Of a stretch of DNA of 64,000 nucleotides, positions 11,186 to 19,125 are shown one piece after another; the first letter of the stretch is position 1, and each line of letters starts with the position of its first letter. The position numbers and the translations under genes were made by a program. The notes under the pieces were generated by a model, which saw only the letters and a program-made list of their open reading frames with translations, had not been told where the DNA came from and did not search any database. The stretch is from Panonychus citri (taxonomy: Eukaryota > Arthropoda > Arachnida > Trombidiformes > Tetranychidae), in assembly GCF_014898815.1 (NCBI RefSeq), contig NW_026515539.1, positions 992,001-1,056,000 of the forward strand, written 5' to 3'.

Positions 11186-11553
11186 CGTAATTGAATAACT
11201 GATTCGGGAATAATTATCTGTTCACAAATCAATTGAGCGATTCGAGATCCGTGATTTATCCGGTAATAATCATCACTAAAGTTGAAAATTACAACACTGA
11301 CATTTTCTCGGTAATCAGAATCGATGATACTGGTACCAACAGCAATTGACCGATTATATGACAATCCAGGTCTTTGAGTAATTCGTCCATAGCATCCCGT
11401 TGGTAGTTCAATCTGTAAATCTGTAGGAACGACAACTTTATCTCGAGGTTTTATCATACATGATTTAGCAGCGTGAAGAATGAGACCAATATCTTGTAAT
11501 GAATCTCTCCTTGGGATGATGGCTTTGTCTGAAAGTAATTTGATCTTGATCAT
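11182..11553 (-). CDS. dUTPase-like protein, C-terminally short
   Basis: 123 aa from the ATG at 11553. Four of the five trimeric dUTPase motifs can be read: motif 1 QDIG (20-23), motif 2 GRITQRPGLS (56-65), motif 3 VGTSIIDSDYRENVSVV (72-88) and motif 4 NHGSRIAQLI (100-109). The family hydrolyses dUTP to dUMP, keeping uracil out of DNA. Two things are odd. The motif-2 serine (RSGLA in typical enzymes) is proline, and the C-terminal Gly-rich motif 5, which closes over the active site, is missing because the protein stops at ESVIQLR. It may be an inactive or regulatory relative. It is divergent from the ATPase, with 42 bp between the ATGs. Confidence 0.85.
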   Translation of the reverse strand: MIKIKLLSDKAIIPRRDSLQDIGLILHAAKSCMIKPRDKVVVPTDLQIELPTGCYGRITQRPGLSYNRSIAVGTSIIDSDYRENVSVVIFNFSDDYYRINHGSRIAQLICEQIIIPESVIQLR

Positions 11554-11559
11554 CTTCAA

Positions 11560-11566
11560 TATAAAG
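11560..11566 (+). promoter_or_regulatory. TATA box of the ATPase gene
   Basis: TATAAAG, 36 nt upstream of the ATPase ATG at 11596. Same core and same spacing as at 12216 and 16121. Confidence 0.55.
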
Positions 11567-11595
11567 TTGATAAAAATAAATTAATTAACAACAAA

Positions 11596-12222
11596 ATGTA
11601 TTCCGTTTATTTGAAACATCCCTTTACGATGGTCATTTCAGGACCAACGGGAAGTGGAAAAACAATGTGGGTCAAACAAATGATAAATTCTTCTAAAACA
11701 ACGAGTAATCCACCACCTAAAAAAATATACTACTTTTATGGAGAATACCAAGCAGTTTTTTCAGAGTTGGAAAATGTCAATTTCATTCAAGGTTTACCTG
11801 AGGATCATATAAGTAAATTGGGAGGAACAAATGAACCATCTTGGATAATTATAGATGATTTAATGAATGAGTCAACAAACAGTCAATTGATTGCAAATTT
11901 ATTTACCAAAGGAAGTCATCATCGTAATTTATCAGTAATTTTACTTGTTCAAAACTTTTTTGCTAAAGGTAAAGAAATGAGAAACATAACATTGAATTCA
12001 CATTATATTGTCATGTTTAAAAATCCAAGAGATAAAAGCTTAGCAAGTAATATTGGACGTCAAATGTATCCAAATAAGACTAAATTATTTCAAAAGATAT
12101 TCAACGATGCAACGATTGCTCCATATTCATATTTATTTGTCGATTGTAAACCAGATACACCAGAGGAAATACGATTAATGTCCAACATTTGGACTTCACC
12201 AATAACTGTTTATTCTATATAA
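11596..12222 (+). CDS. ATP: genome-packaging ATPase (FtsK/HerA, A32-like)
   Basis: 208 aa. Walker A is GPTGSGKT (residues 16-23) and Walker B is WIIIDDLM (83-90), followed by a polar motif in ILLVQNFFAKG that suits the sensor of this family. The length is normal for Polinton ATPases. It would pump the element's DNA into capsids. It opens the plus-strand structural block and has a TATAAAG box 36 nt before its ATG. It ends in the TATA box of the following gene. Confidence 0.93.
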   Translation: MYSVYLKHPFTMVISGPTGSGKTMWVKQMINSSKTTSNPPPKKIYYFYGEYQAVFSELENVNFIQGLPEDHISKLGGTNEPSWIIIDDLMNESTNSQLIANLFTKGSHHRNLSVILLVQNFFAKGKEMRNITLNSHYIVMFKNPRDKSLASNIGRQMYPNKTKLFQKIFNDATIAPYSYLFVDCKPDTPEEIRLMSNIWTSPITVYSI

Positions 12223-12224
12223 AG
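12216..12224 (+). promoter_or_regulatory. TATATAAAG promoter box
   Basis: TATATAAAG overlaps the stop codon of the ATPase. Its TATAAAG core is 34 nt upstream of the ATG at 12252. The preceding C is also shared with the boxes at 16121 and 16497. Confidence 0.55.
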
Positions 12225-12251
12225 TATTTTTGATTGATTTGTCAAATAAAA

Positions 12252-12614
12252 ATGGGTCTAAAAGGATGTATCGAATGTTTACCATTACTTGAAAAACTGT
12301 TACAACTCCGAAATATTCCAGACTTTGAAAAACTATTATTAAAGTGTTCAAAAAGATTAATTTATACAATTTGTGAAATTATTCGTAACATTTTACTTGG
12401 TAATATCCCAATTAAACCTAAACATAGACATAAACTGAACCAATATAAAGATTCATTACGTGAACTTAGTAAAAAGTCAACCACACTGAAAAGACGAAGA
12501 TTATTATTATCCAAAACTAGTGGTAAATTGTATACAACTTTGAATCCAGCATTATCGTTTTTAACACCTAAAAATGAACACGTTAACAAAAATGGTTCTA
12601 ATACCAGAAAATGA
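12252..12614 (+). CDS. small basic Polinton protein
   Basis: About 120 aa from the ATG at 12252. The N-terminal half is helical and partly hydrophobic with several Cys (CIECLPLLEKLLQLR, LLLKCSKRLIYTICEIIR). The C-terminal half is strongly basic (KPKHRHKLNQYKDSLRELSKK, then TLKRRRLLLSK). A protein of this layout beside the ATPase is, as I recall, frequent in arthropod Polintons and adintoviruses, but I cannot confirm this. It could be a DNA-binding core or minor virion protein. It has its own TATATAAAG box and overlaps the next gene by 41 bp. Confidence 0.6.
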   Translation: MGLKGCIECLPLLEKLLQLRNIPDFEKLLLKCSKRLIYTICEIIRNILLGNIPIKPKHRHKLNQYKDSLRELSKKSTTLKRRRLLLSKTSGKLYTTLNPALSFLTPKNEHVNKNGSNTRK

Positions 12615-13110
12615 GTATCTACAATTAAAATCTCAAAAAACTGATGCAATTACAATTGCGTTGAAACAACCATCTTCCAATTTAGTGAAACAAGCTTCAT
12701 TGTCAAAGATTCTCAATAAACCAAGTGAAAATGTGATTGATTTAATCAATTCAAATCATCCGACAATTGTTAAAAAAGAAGAACCTGAAGAAGAATTTGA
12801 AGATGCATTGGAATCACAACCTGAACCATCAATACGTCAAGAATTGAAAGATATTATCAATGATAAAGGTCAAATTTTAGACGATAAAAAAGAACCTATC
12901 CCTGAAAGCAATATAAATGATTTACTTCAATATTTCAACAACTCTGAACAACGAAAGAGACGTAAACCACTTGGATATAAGGAAGTGATAAACGAAATAA
13001 CAACAAAGAAGGCTAAAGTCGATATAAAGAATAAAGAGGTTAATAGACATTTACGAAAGTTACAAAAAGGTGGTGGAAAAATTACATGGAGCGAATTGAA
13101 AAAGTTTTAA
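12574..13110 (+). CDS. conserved Polinton protein of unknown role (178 aa)
   Basis: Starts at the ATG at 12574; a second in-frame ATG at 12592 (MVLIPENEYLQL) is a likely alternative. It contains an acidic stretch (KKEEPEEEFEDALE), a segment around NDKGQILDD and NINDLLQYF, then KRRKPLGYKEVINEI and a basic C-terminus ending KGGGKITWSELKKF. As I recall, this order of blocks is seen in other arthropod Polinton proteins upstream of capsid genes, with no function assigned. It overlaps both neighbours: 41 bp with the basic protein and 25 bp with the integrase. Confidence 0.65.
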   Translation: MNTLTKMVLIPENEYLQLKSQKTDAITIALKQPSSNLVKQASLSKILNKPSENVIDLINSNHPTIVKKEEPEEEFEDALESQPEPSIRQELKDIINDKGQILDDKKEPIPESNINDLLQYFNNSEQRKRRKPLGYKEVINEITTKKAKVDIKNKEVNRHLRKLQKGGGKITWSELKKF

Positions 13111-14141
13111 GTGAAATTTATTATGATCCAGTTCATCCAGCGTCTTTTGGGGGTGGTTACAAACTTTACTATGAAGCTAAGAAGATTTTGCCTGAATTAT
13201 CAATTGCTAATGTCAAAAATTGGCTTAAAAAACAAAATACATATTCTCTTTTCAAACAAATAAAAACAAAATTTAAAAGATTACCAATTTTAGCTGTTCA
13301 CATTGATCATCAATGGCAAGCTGATTTATTAGACATGACTTGGTTTGCTAAATATAATGATGGATATCGTTATATTCTAGTTGTTGTTGATGTGTTGAGT
13401 AGATATGCATGGGCTATTCCACAGAAAGATAAATCTGGAAAAACAACTTCGGATGCAATGGAATCAATTTTCGATAGTGGTAGAGTCCCAAAGAAAATTC
13501 AAACAGATCAAGGAAAAGAATTTAAAAATAAAATTTTTAAAGATTTAATGGATAAATATGGAATCAACTTTTTTACAACGACTGAAGGTGTGATTAAATG
13601 TGCCATTGCTGAGCGGTTCAATAGGACATTAAGAAGTCGAATCTATCGATATTTATACCACAACAATACAAAGAGATTCATTGATGTTTTACCATCAATA
13701 ATAACTGGATATAATCGATCTTATCATCGAAGTATAAAAATGACACCTCAAGAAGTAACTAAAGACAATGAAGCAACTGTAATTAAAAATCTAAAAGTGA
13801 AACCAGCTAAAAAGGTTGTTGATAAATTAGCAAACGAAGAATTTGTTCGAATGTCCCGTGAAAAGGGTGCATTTGAAAAAGGAACTACTGAAAATTTCAA
13901 TGAAGAGATATTTAAAATTGTCCAAAGGAAAAAGACTCCACACAAGTATGTTTATCGCCTTAAAGATTTAGATAATGAACCAATTACATCTATATTTTAC
14001 CCAGAAGAACTTGTTGCTGTTGATAACCCTGGTCAATATAAAGCCAGAGTTACTGAATATATCCAATCAAACGGAAGAAAAAAATATTTAATTCATTACA
14101 TTGGATACCCTGAAAAGTACGACTTTTGGATAAATGGATAA
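13086..14141 (+). CDS. INT: Polinton integrase (DDE, retroviral type) with chromodomain
   Basis: 351 aa. The catalytic triad is visible: Asp80 in WQADLLDM, Asp141 in IQTDQGKEF and Glu176 in IAERFNRTLR, with Asp-Glu spacing of 35 as in the DDE family. A region of about 60 residues precedes the catalytic core. The C-terminus (about 317-351) has the YLIHYIGYPEKYDFW pattern of a chromodomain, ending right after the last aromatic. Chromodomain integrases join element ends to host DNA and may target histone marks. The start overlaps the previous gene by 25 bp, and the stop overlaps the next ATG by 8 bp. Confidence 0.95.
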   Translation: MERIEKVLSEIYYDPVHPASFGGGYKLYYEAKKILPELSIANVKNWLKKQNTYSLFKQIKTKFKRLPILAVHIDHQWQADLLDMTWFAKYNDGYRYILVVVDVLSRYAWAIPQKDKSGKTTSDAMESIFDSGRVPKKIQTDQGKEFKNKIFKDLMDKYGINFFTTTEGVIKCAIAERFNRTLRSRIYRYLYHNNTKRFIDVLPSIITGYNRSYHRSIKMTPQEVTKDNEATVIKNLKVKPAKKVVDKLANEEFVRMSREKGAFEKGTTENFNEEIFKIVQRKKTPHKYVYRLKDLDNEPITSIFYPEELVAVDNPGQYKARVTEYIQSNGRKKYLIHYIGYPEKYDFWING

Positions 14142-15285
14142 ATTGACGTTAATTTGTAATACAGACTCGTATAATGACTTTAGTTTTACTTTAGATGAAA
14201 GTATCAACTTGGATGAAAATTTCGACTATAATGTTCACGTATCATCATGTTCATATGGATCAAAATATAAACAAATGCAATCAATTGCATTCACTTTCGA
14301 TGGTGATGATAAACTTACTTCAATACGATTTTTAGATGATCATGATCCAAAAAAGTTGGTGGATAATCTCAACAATGCAATCTACATCATGCTCGCTAAG
14401 CATAGAAAAACTCATGTATTACCCATTTTTGGATATGACAATGGTTATCTTCAATGTGGTGTGATCAATCATACCAATGATATTACTGGAAAGTTTGTTG
14501 GAAAGAGATTCACCTTTTCTACTTCTGCGAATTCTTTTCTAAGTGCTATTGGTTTCAATCTCTATGGATTAAATGAGTTCATCGCTAATGCAACATTTGA
14601 AGATAAATATTATACATTTGCACCGTATGAACTTGACCCCTCAGCTTTAATTCTTTATGCAGACATCGCCGCTAAACCTCTGTGTGTACTACCTAGTTCA
14701 AAAGATTATATACAATTTGATGGATCGTATAGTGTACCAGTAACTAAAAAATCATTCGGTACCATTATTTTCAAAGCGATAGGTTCTACATTTACAAGAT
14801 TGAAAGATTTTCGACGAATGGATCTTGCGGTAACATTGATAATTACTAAACAATATAAACCCAAACAGACTCTCCAAAATACAGAGCTAAAAGTTGATTC
14901 AAAGTTGTTAGATGTTCTTCATATGATTGCTGAAAATGTAGGACAACCTAAACCAAAAGCTGATTATCAATTACTTCAGAATCTTCAAACAATTGCTGCA
15001 AATATATTGGAAATCAAACCAAAGACCAATTTTGAATTATTGGATATTCTAGGTAACATTAGTAAAACTCTATCACAAAATTCATCAAAGTCTGATGTAT
15101 TGGATGTTCTCAAAGCCATAAACCAAACAATCTTGGAAGCAAGACCTTTAGTATCAGTACTATCATCGAAAACAGCTCCAGATCAGACGGCTGTTGTGTC
15201 CCAACCTTTTAGAAAGAAACAAGAACCCCCCCGAGAACCAAAACCTAGTATCATATCATCATATAATCCAGCCGACGATGACTGA
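14134..15285 (+). CDS. putative capsid-associated protein with helical repeats
   Basis: 383 aa. The first ~230 residues are beta-rich; the opening (LTLICNTDSYNDFSF) is reminiscent of the penton-like protein that follows. Residues ~250-345 hold four repeats of about 27 residues: LLDVLHMIAENV, LLQNLQTIAANI, LLDILGNISKTL and VLDVLKAINQTI, separated by KPK-type linkers. The tail is Pro/charged. A beta-domain plus repeated helical shaft suggests a vertex or fibre-like structural protein, but this is inference. It overlaps the integrase by 8 bp and the penton-like gene by 8 bp, which supports cotranscription with structural genes. Confidence 0.65.
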   Translation: MDKLTLICNTDSYNDFSFTLDESINLDENFDYNVHVSSCSYGSKYKQMQSIAFTFDGDDKLTSIRFLDDHDPKKLVDNLNNAIYIMLAKHRKTHVLPIFGYDNGYLQCGVINHTNDITGKFVGKRFTFSTSANSFLSAIGFNLYGLNEFIANATFEDKYYTFAPYELDPSALILYADIAAKPLCVLPSSKDYIQFDGSYSVPVTKKSFGTIIFKAIGSTFTRLKDFRRMDLAVTLIITKQYKPKQTLQNTELKVDSKLLDVLHMIAENVGQPKPKADYQLLQNLQTIAANILEIKPKTNFELLDILGNISKTLSQNSSKSDVLDVLKAINQTILEARPLVSVLSSKTAPDQTAVVSQPFRKKQEPPREPKPSIISSYNPADDD

Positions 15286-16127
15286 ATTTACGATCGACTT
15301 GATTTCAAATGCATCAGTTCACATTCATCCGGAAAATAATCTAACTTCATTCACAAATGAATTATTGGTCCCTATTGAATTTGATCGAGAATATGAATGT
15401 GGTATAATAGAACTTTTTCATCCTGCGTTACTTTTTAGTAAAAAAGAAAACTTCATTTCAAGTACAAATAAATGCGGCTGCTATATTTGGAGACTTTGAA
15501 TTGATTTATAAACATGAAGACACAATATCTGATATTTGTGACCAAATAAACAAAATAATCAAATCTAATCCGGAAATATCAACTATCGCACAAATGTTTG
15601 AAAAGACTACACTAGTACAATTACCTACAATTGGTTTAATTGATCATGAAAATAGTAAAAAAGTTAACATTACTCCAGGATTTATCAATTATGAGAGTGT
15701 TACTGGAACAAGAATGAGTGCATCAATGAATATTGTTTTCAAAGATCCCAATTTTCTTCGTTTACTTGGATTCGAACCCGCTGACTATTTTTTACAACCT
15801 ATTGATAAGAGTACAATTATTGTAGCAAAATCTTTCTACGACAAAAGACATATAAATAACTTGATGTTTATTTATTGTGACATTGTAGCTGAGCATCATG
15901 TTGGTGATGCAATGGCCAATTCACTACGAGTCGTCGCTCTATGGAAAGAAAAAGAACCAAGAGTTTTTGGACATACATTTATTAAACCAATTTACTTTCC
16001 AGTTCGACACCAAAGAATCTCCAATATATCTGTAATGTTACGAGACGAGACCGGAAGCCCAATAGCTTTCGATTATGGTACAGTTTATCTTTCATTACAT
16101 TTTCGACCTCGAAAAAACTCTATATAA
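15278..16127 (+). pseudogene. mCP: penton-like minor capsid protein, frameshifted
   Basis: The reading starts at the ATG at 15278 (MTEFTIDLISNASVHIHP), a typical opening of the single-jelly-roll Polinton minor capsid (penton) protein. It closes at TGA 15497-15499. The homologous reading continues in the +1 frame from about 15470 to TAA 16125-16127, with conserved-looking blocks (FGDFELIYKHEDTI, LPTIGLIDHEN, FRPRKNSI). The break may be a real indel, a programmed +1 shift or a sequence error. Without the shift only the first 73 residues would be made, and no penton. It sits between the repeat-bearing structural protein and the pVI-like gene. Confidence 0.8.
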
Positions 16128-16129
16128 AG
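16121..16129 (+). promoter_or_regulatory. TATATAAAG promoter box
   Basis: TATATAAAG overlaps the stop of the penton-like frame. The TATAAAG core is 35 nt upstream of the pVI-like ATG at 16158. The flanking bases form CTATATAAAGC, repeated exactly at 16496-16506. Confidence 0.6.
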
Positions 16130-16157
16130 CCTGAGTTAATTTTAATAAAGTATAATC

Positions 16158-16614
16158 ATGTCTTCAAAACGAAAATATTGTCCTAGTGATTGTAATTTAC
16201 GTGCTTATTATATTAATCAAGCTGGTGGTGGGTTAAGTGATATAAAAATCTATCGTGGTTACCCTTATCAAGCTGGTGGACTTGGTTTTGGTACAATATT
16301 AGGTAGATTTGGGATTCCTTACTCAAGTTTTAGGTAAACATTTATTATCAACTGGGATGGCAGTAGGTGCCGATGTCTTAGCCAATCAAAATTTTAAAAG
16401 TTCTGTTAAAATAGATTTAAAGAAGGATCAAAACTGCCGCTAAAGAAGGTCTCATGAAATTATCTAACGTTGTAGATCAAATTGGAACAGGAAGGCTATA
16501 TAAAGCAAGAAAACGAAAGAAAAAAACAAGTCAAAACCCCGAAAGAAAGTTAGAAAACCAATAAGAAGAAAAGTTAAACGAAAGACAAGAACTGTAAGAG
16601 ATATTTTTAGATGA
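16158..16614 (+). pseudogene. pVI-like minor capsid protein, multiply frameshifted
   Basis: The ATG at 16158 opens 59 codons (MSSKRKYCPSDCNLR and so on) with two QAGG motifs (residues 21-24 and 38-41) that resemble adenain-type cleavage sites, then stops at 16335. Related coding continues in at least three further frame segments: about 16321-16440 (LSTGMAVGADVLANQ), about 16424-16560 (AAKEGLMKLSNVVDQI) and a final Arg/Lys-rich piece ending at TGA 16612-16614, which overlaps the MCP ATG. Gly-rich N-terminus, amphipathic middle and basic end fit the Polinton pVI-like minor capsid protein. The final shift lies at an AAAACCCC run. The gene is broken unless the shifts are sequence errors. Confidence 0.7.
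16497..16505 (+). promoter_or_regulatory. TATATAAAG box upstream of MCP
   Basis: The same TATATAAAG core with the same flanks as at 16121, inside the broken pVI-like gene and 114 nt upstream of the MCP ATG. It may drive MCP with a longer leader or may be chance within coding sequence (Leu-Tyr-Lys codons). Confidence 0.35.
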
Positions 16615-17861
16615 TGGATTACTTACATCATAAATCTATTCCTGCTACTTTATCAAATTTGGAAGTTTTTTCTGTACCTCCTACGCAACTTGCTATTGAG
16701 TCTGTTTATGATGTGACTTTTCGACCGACTTCAACCTTAGATAACGCTACATCATATGATATTAACATCCCTCCAACAGAAGACTTTACCGATTTATCTG
16801 AAACAATTATTCATGTCAAATTGGATATACAAAGTTCAGAAAATAAAAATCCATCTACCACTGATGACATCAACGTAATTAATGGATTTGGTACTTGTTT
16901 ATTTGATCAAGTTGATTTATACGTTGGTTCAGTTAATACTACTCAAGCTAATGGTAGATATCATTACATTGCTCACATTGAAGATTTAATTTTCAAACAC
17001 ATTGGTAAAGCTGATGCCGCTGGGACTCTATGGGATGAAGATACAAATCGAAAATCTAGAATTACAAAACCATTTGAACTTTATTTCAAATTACATTCAC
17101 CTTTAGCTTCTCAAAATAATTTATTATTGAATAACCTACCACTTCAACTCAAATTTTCAAGAAACAAAAATACATTTGGTTTGATTGGTAATCAATCTAA
17201 AAAGTTTACAATCAAAATTAATGATCTAAGTGTTCATATACGAAGAGTTAAACTATTTCCTGACGCTGATATTGGAATCCAAGAAGGTTTACAGAAAGCT
17301 CCTACTAATTATTTCATTACAAGGAATTTAGTAAAAACATTTACTATTCCAGCTTCAAATACAACAGCAATATTTGAAAATGTTTTCTCAGGTGTAATGC
17401 CTAGAAGAGTTATTGTTGGTTTTGTAAGTAATGATTCATTCAATGGAAAAGAAACTGAATCACCATTTAAATTTCAAAACTTTGAACTCAACTCAATTGG
17501 ATCACAAGTTAATGGTGTAAACATCCCTTCTCAACCTTATGAACCTGATTTCAAAAAAGATATGTATTTGAGAGAGTTTATTGATTTGTATCGTAACACT
17601 AATCAATTCCATGGATTATCAATGTTGAAACTAAAGTACGATCAATATAAAGATGGAAATACTCTCTTCGCTTTTGATTATACTCAAGATGGTACCATTG
17701 GTTCAGAATCTGGAACATTAAGTTTATTGAAAAGAGGAACTTTAAAAATTGAAGCTAGATTTGGAGAAGCTTTGAAATCACCGATACATATGATTGTATT
17801 TGCTCAGTTTGATAACCTAATTCAGATTGATAAATATCGTAATGTAACAATCGATTGGTAA
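16611..17861 (+). CDS. MCP: major capsid protein (double jelly-roll, hexon-like)
   Basis: 416 aa, beginning MMDYLHHKSIPA. It has the expected Polinton MCP run: an N-terminal jelly roll with ATSYDINIPPTEDFTDL and LFDQVDLYVGSV, the conserved YHYIAHIEDLIF region, a linker, and a second jelly roll including NVFSGVMPRRVIVGFV, QPYEPDF, MYLREFIDLYR and TIDW at the end. The frame is intact. It would assemble pseudo-hexameric capsomers. The ATG overlaps the upstream stop (ATGA), and the protease ATG follows 2 bp after its stop. Confidence 0.94.
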   Translation: MMDYLHHKSIPATLSNLEVFSVPPTQLAIESVYDVTFRPTSTLDNATSYDINIPPTEDFTDLSETIIHVKLDIQSSENKNPSTTDDINVINGFGTCLFDQVDLYVGSVNTTQANGRYHYIAHIEDLIFKHIGKADAAGTLWDEDTNRKSRITKPFELYFKLHSPLASQNNLLLNNLPLQLKFSRNKNTFGLIGNQSKKFTIKINDLSVHIRRVKLFPDADIGIQEGLQKAPTNYFITRNLVKTFTIPASNTTAIFENVFSGVMPRRVIVGFVSNDSFNGKETESPFKFQNFELNSIGSQVNGVNIPSQPYEPDFKKDMYLREFIDLYRNTNQFHGLSMLKLKYDQYKDGNTLFAFDYTQDGTIGSESGTLSLLKRGTLKIEARFGEALKSPIHMIVFAQFDNLIQIDKYRNVTIDW

Positions 17862-17863
17862 TC

Positions 17864-18283
17864 ATGTTGACAACTTTAGATCTGATTCATTCAATGAAAA
17901 AGGATAAAGATTTTTATGGTGTATTCCCACAAAATCGTTTACCTTATGTCTTGTTACCTAAACCATTCAAAATTATTGTCAATTTAGATGAATCATGGAA
18001 AGACGGAAGTCACTGGGTTTCTATTTATTCTCAGAAAAATGGATTGACAGTCTATTTTGACTCATTCGGAAGACCACCAACATCAGATATTGAAACTTTT
18101 ATCGAAAGAAATAGCCCTAATGGATGGTATTACACGGAAAATAAATTACAAGGTGATTTAAGTACGTTATGTGGATTTTATTGTATAATGTTTCTTAAAT
18201 ATTGTCCAAAGGTTACATTGTTTTTTGACAAATTTCAAAATTGTTCAGTTACAAATGATTACAAATTGATTAAATACGTTTAA
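17864..18283 (+). CDS. PRO: adenain-like cysteine maturation protease
   Basis: 139 aa from the ATG at 17864. The C5/Ulp1-like catalytic set is visible: His50 in GSHWVSIY, Asp66 in YFDSFGRPP, Gln96 in LQGDLSTLC and Cys103 in the CGFYC block. The family cleaves minor capsid precursors during virion maturation. Likely substrates in this element are the QAGG sites of the pVI-like protein. It begins 2 bp after the MCP stop and ends by overlapping the convergent coiled-coil gene by 14 bp. The frame is intact. Confidence 0.93.
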   Translation: MLTTLDLIHSMKKDKDFYGVFPQNRLPYVLLPKPFKIIVNLDESWKDGSHWVSIYSQKNGLTVYFDSFGRPPTSDIETFIERNSPNGWYYTENKLQGDLSTLCGFYCIMFLKYCPKVTLFFDKFQNCSVTNDYKLIKYV

Positions 18284-18683
18284 TAATTTGAATACCTTCC
18301 ATTTCTGTTTGACAAACAATTTCTTGGGGACCGTGTTTTTTGTGGATAAAATTTTCTAGGATAGAAATGTAATTGTATAACCCTTGATTAATTGAAATAA
18401 CATCTGCTGCTCTGGCTATATTATGGTTCATCTCTCTTATTGTTGCATCTCTAGTAAAGACTTTAACTCGTAATTCTTTATTTTCTGCTTTTATCTCATC
18501 ATTCTTTGCAAGTAACAATTGACAGAGTCTCTCAAGTTTCGCATTACGTTCAATAAGTAAAGCGTTTTTTTCAGCAACTTCACGGTGAACCACTTCGAGA
18601 GCTAATGCTAATCGTGAACATTGACATTCATCAGGACATTTAAGACAAGTAGTTGAATAAACTGTATCATTTTCAAGAGACAT
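18270..18683 (-). CDS. coiled-coil protein, paralogue A
   Basis: 137 aa from ATG 18683 (MSLENDTVYS). A Cys-bearing N-terminus (CLKCPDECQCSRLALALEV) is followed by about 70 residues of charged helix with heptad character, then YNYISILENFI near the C-terminus. It shares the start MSLE, the block CxCSRLALALEVVxRE and the block YxYISxLExFI with the gene next to it, so the two are tandem duplicates. No known family recognised. The four N-terminal Cys could bind zinc. It is convergent with the protease. Confidence 0.7.
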   Translation of the reverse strand: MSLENDTVYSTTCLKCPDECQCSRLALALEVVHREVAEKNALLIERNAKLERLCQLLLAKNDEIKAENKELRVKVFTRDATIREMNHNIARAADVISINQGLYNYISILENFIHKKHGPQEIVCQTEMEGIQIIKRI

Positions 18684-18714
18684 TCTGTTTAAAAAAGATG
18701 TATATCAATTAGTA

Positions 18715-19122
18715 TTAATCGAGTTTTCTTTTCTTGGTAAGACGTTCCATATCGACATGAAAAGGAGCTGTATTAGTTTGAATGAAATCTTCCAACAATG
18801 AAATATATTTGTAGAGATTCTCAATAGTTTGGTAAGATGGAGCAAACTTTTCTCTATGGTCTTTGTATTCTTTGATAATTACTGCTTGTAGAGCCAATCT
18901 CAATCTTAGTTCAGCATTGGTTTTTCTCTGTGTAAGTAATTTTCTTTCAGTTACCAGTAGATTTCTCGCTGTACGATGTGCATGTAAAACTCCATCATTA
19001 ATTTTTTCTAGCATATCATTTCTCCATTTAGTCTCTCTGTTTACGACTTCTAAAGCTAAGGCTAAACGTGAACAGTTACATCCTGCCTTGTGGTCAAACT
19101 TTTTTGAACTTTCGAGAGACAT
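18715..19122 (-). CDS. coiled-coil protein, paralogue B
   Basis: 135 aa from ATG 19122 (MSLESSKKFDH). CNCSRLALALEVVNRE at residues 15-30 and YKYISLLEDFI near the C-terminus match paralogue A. The helix between them has diverged, and the CLKCPDEC part is missing, leaving only two N-terminal Cys. The end is basic (RLTKKRKLD), possibly a nuclear signal. It lies 31 bp upstream of paralogue A on the same strand and follows the Ser-rich frame by 3 bp, which suggests one polycistronic or spliced unit. Confidence 0.7.
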   Translation of the reverse strand: MSLESSKKFDHKAGCNCSRLALALEVVNRETKWRNDMLEKINDGVLHAHRTARNLLVTERKLLTQRKTNAELRLRLALQAVIIKEYKDHREKFAPSYQTIENLYKYISLLEDFIQTNTAPFHVDMERLTKKRKLD

Positions 19123-19125
19123 ACC

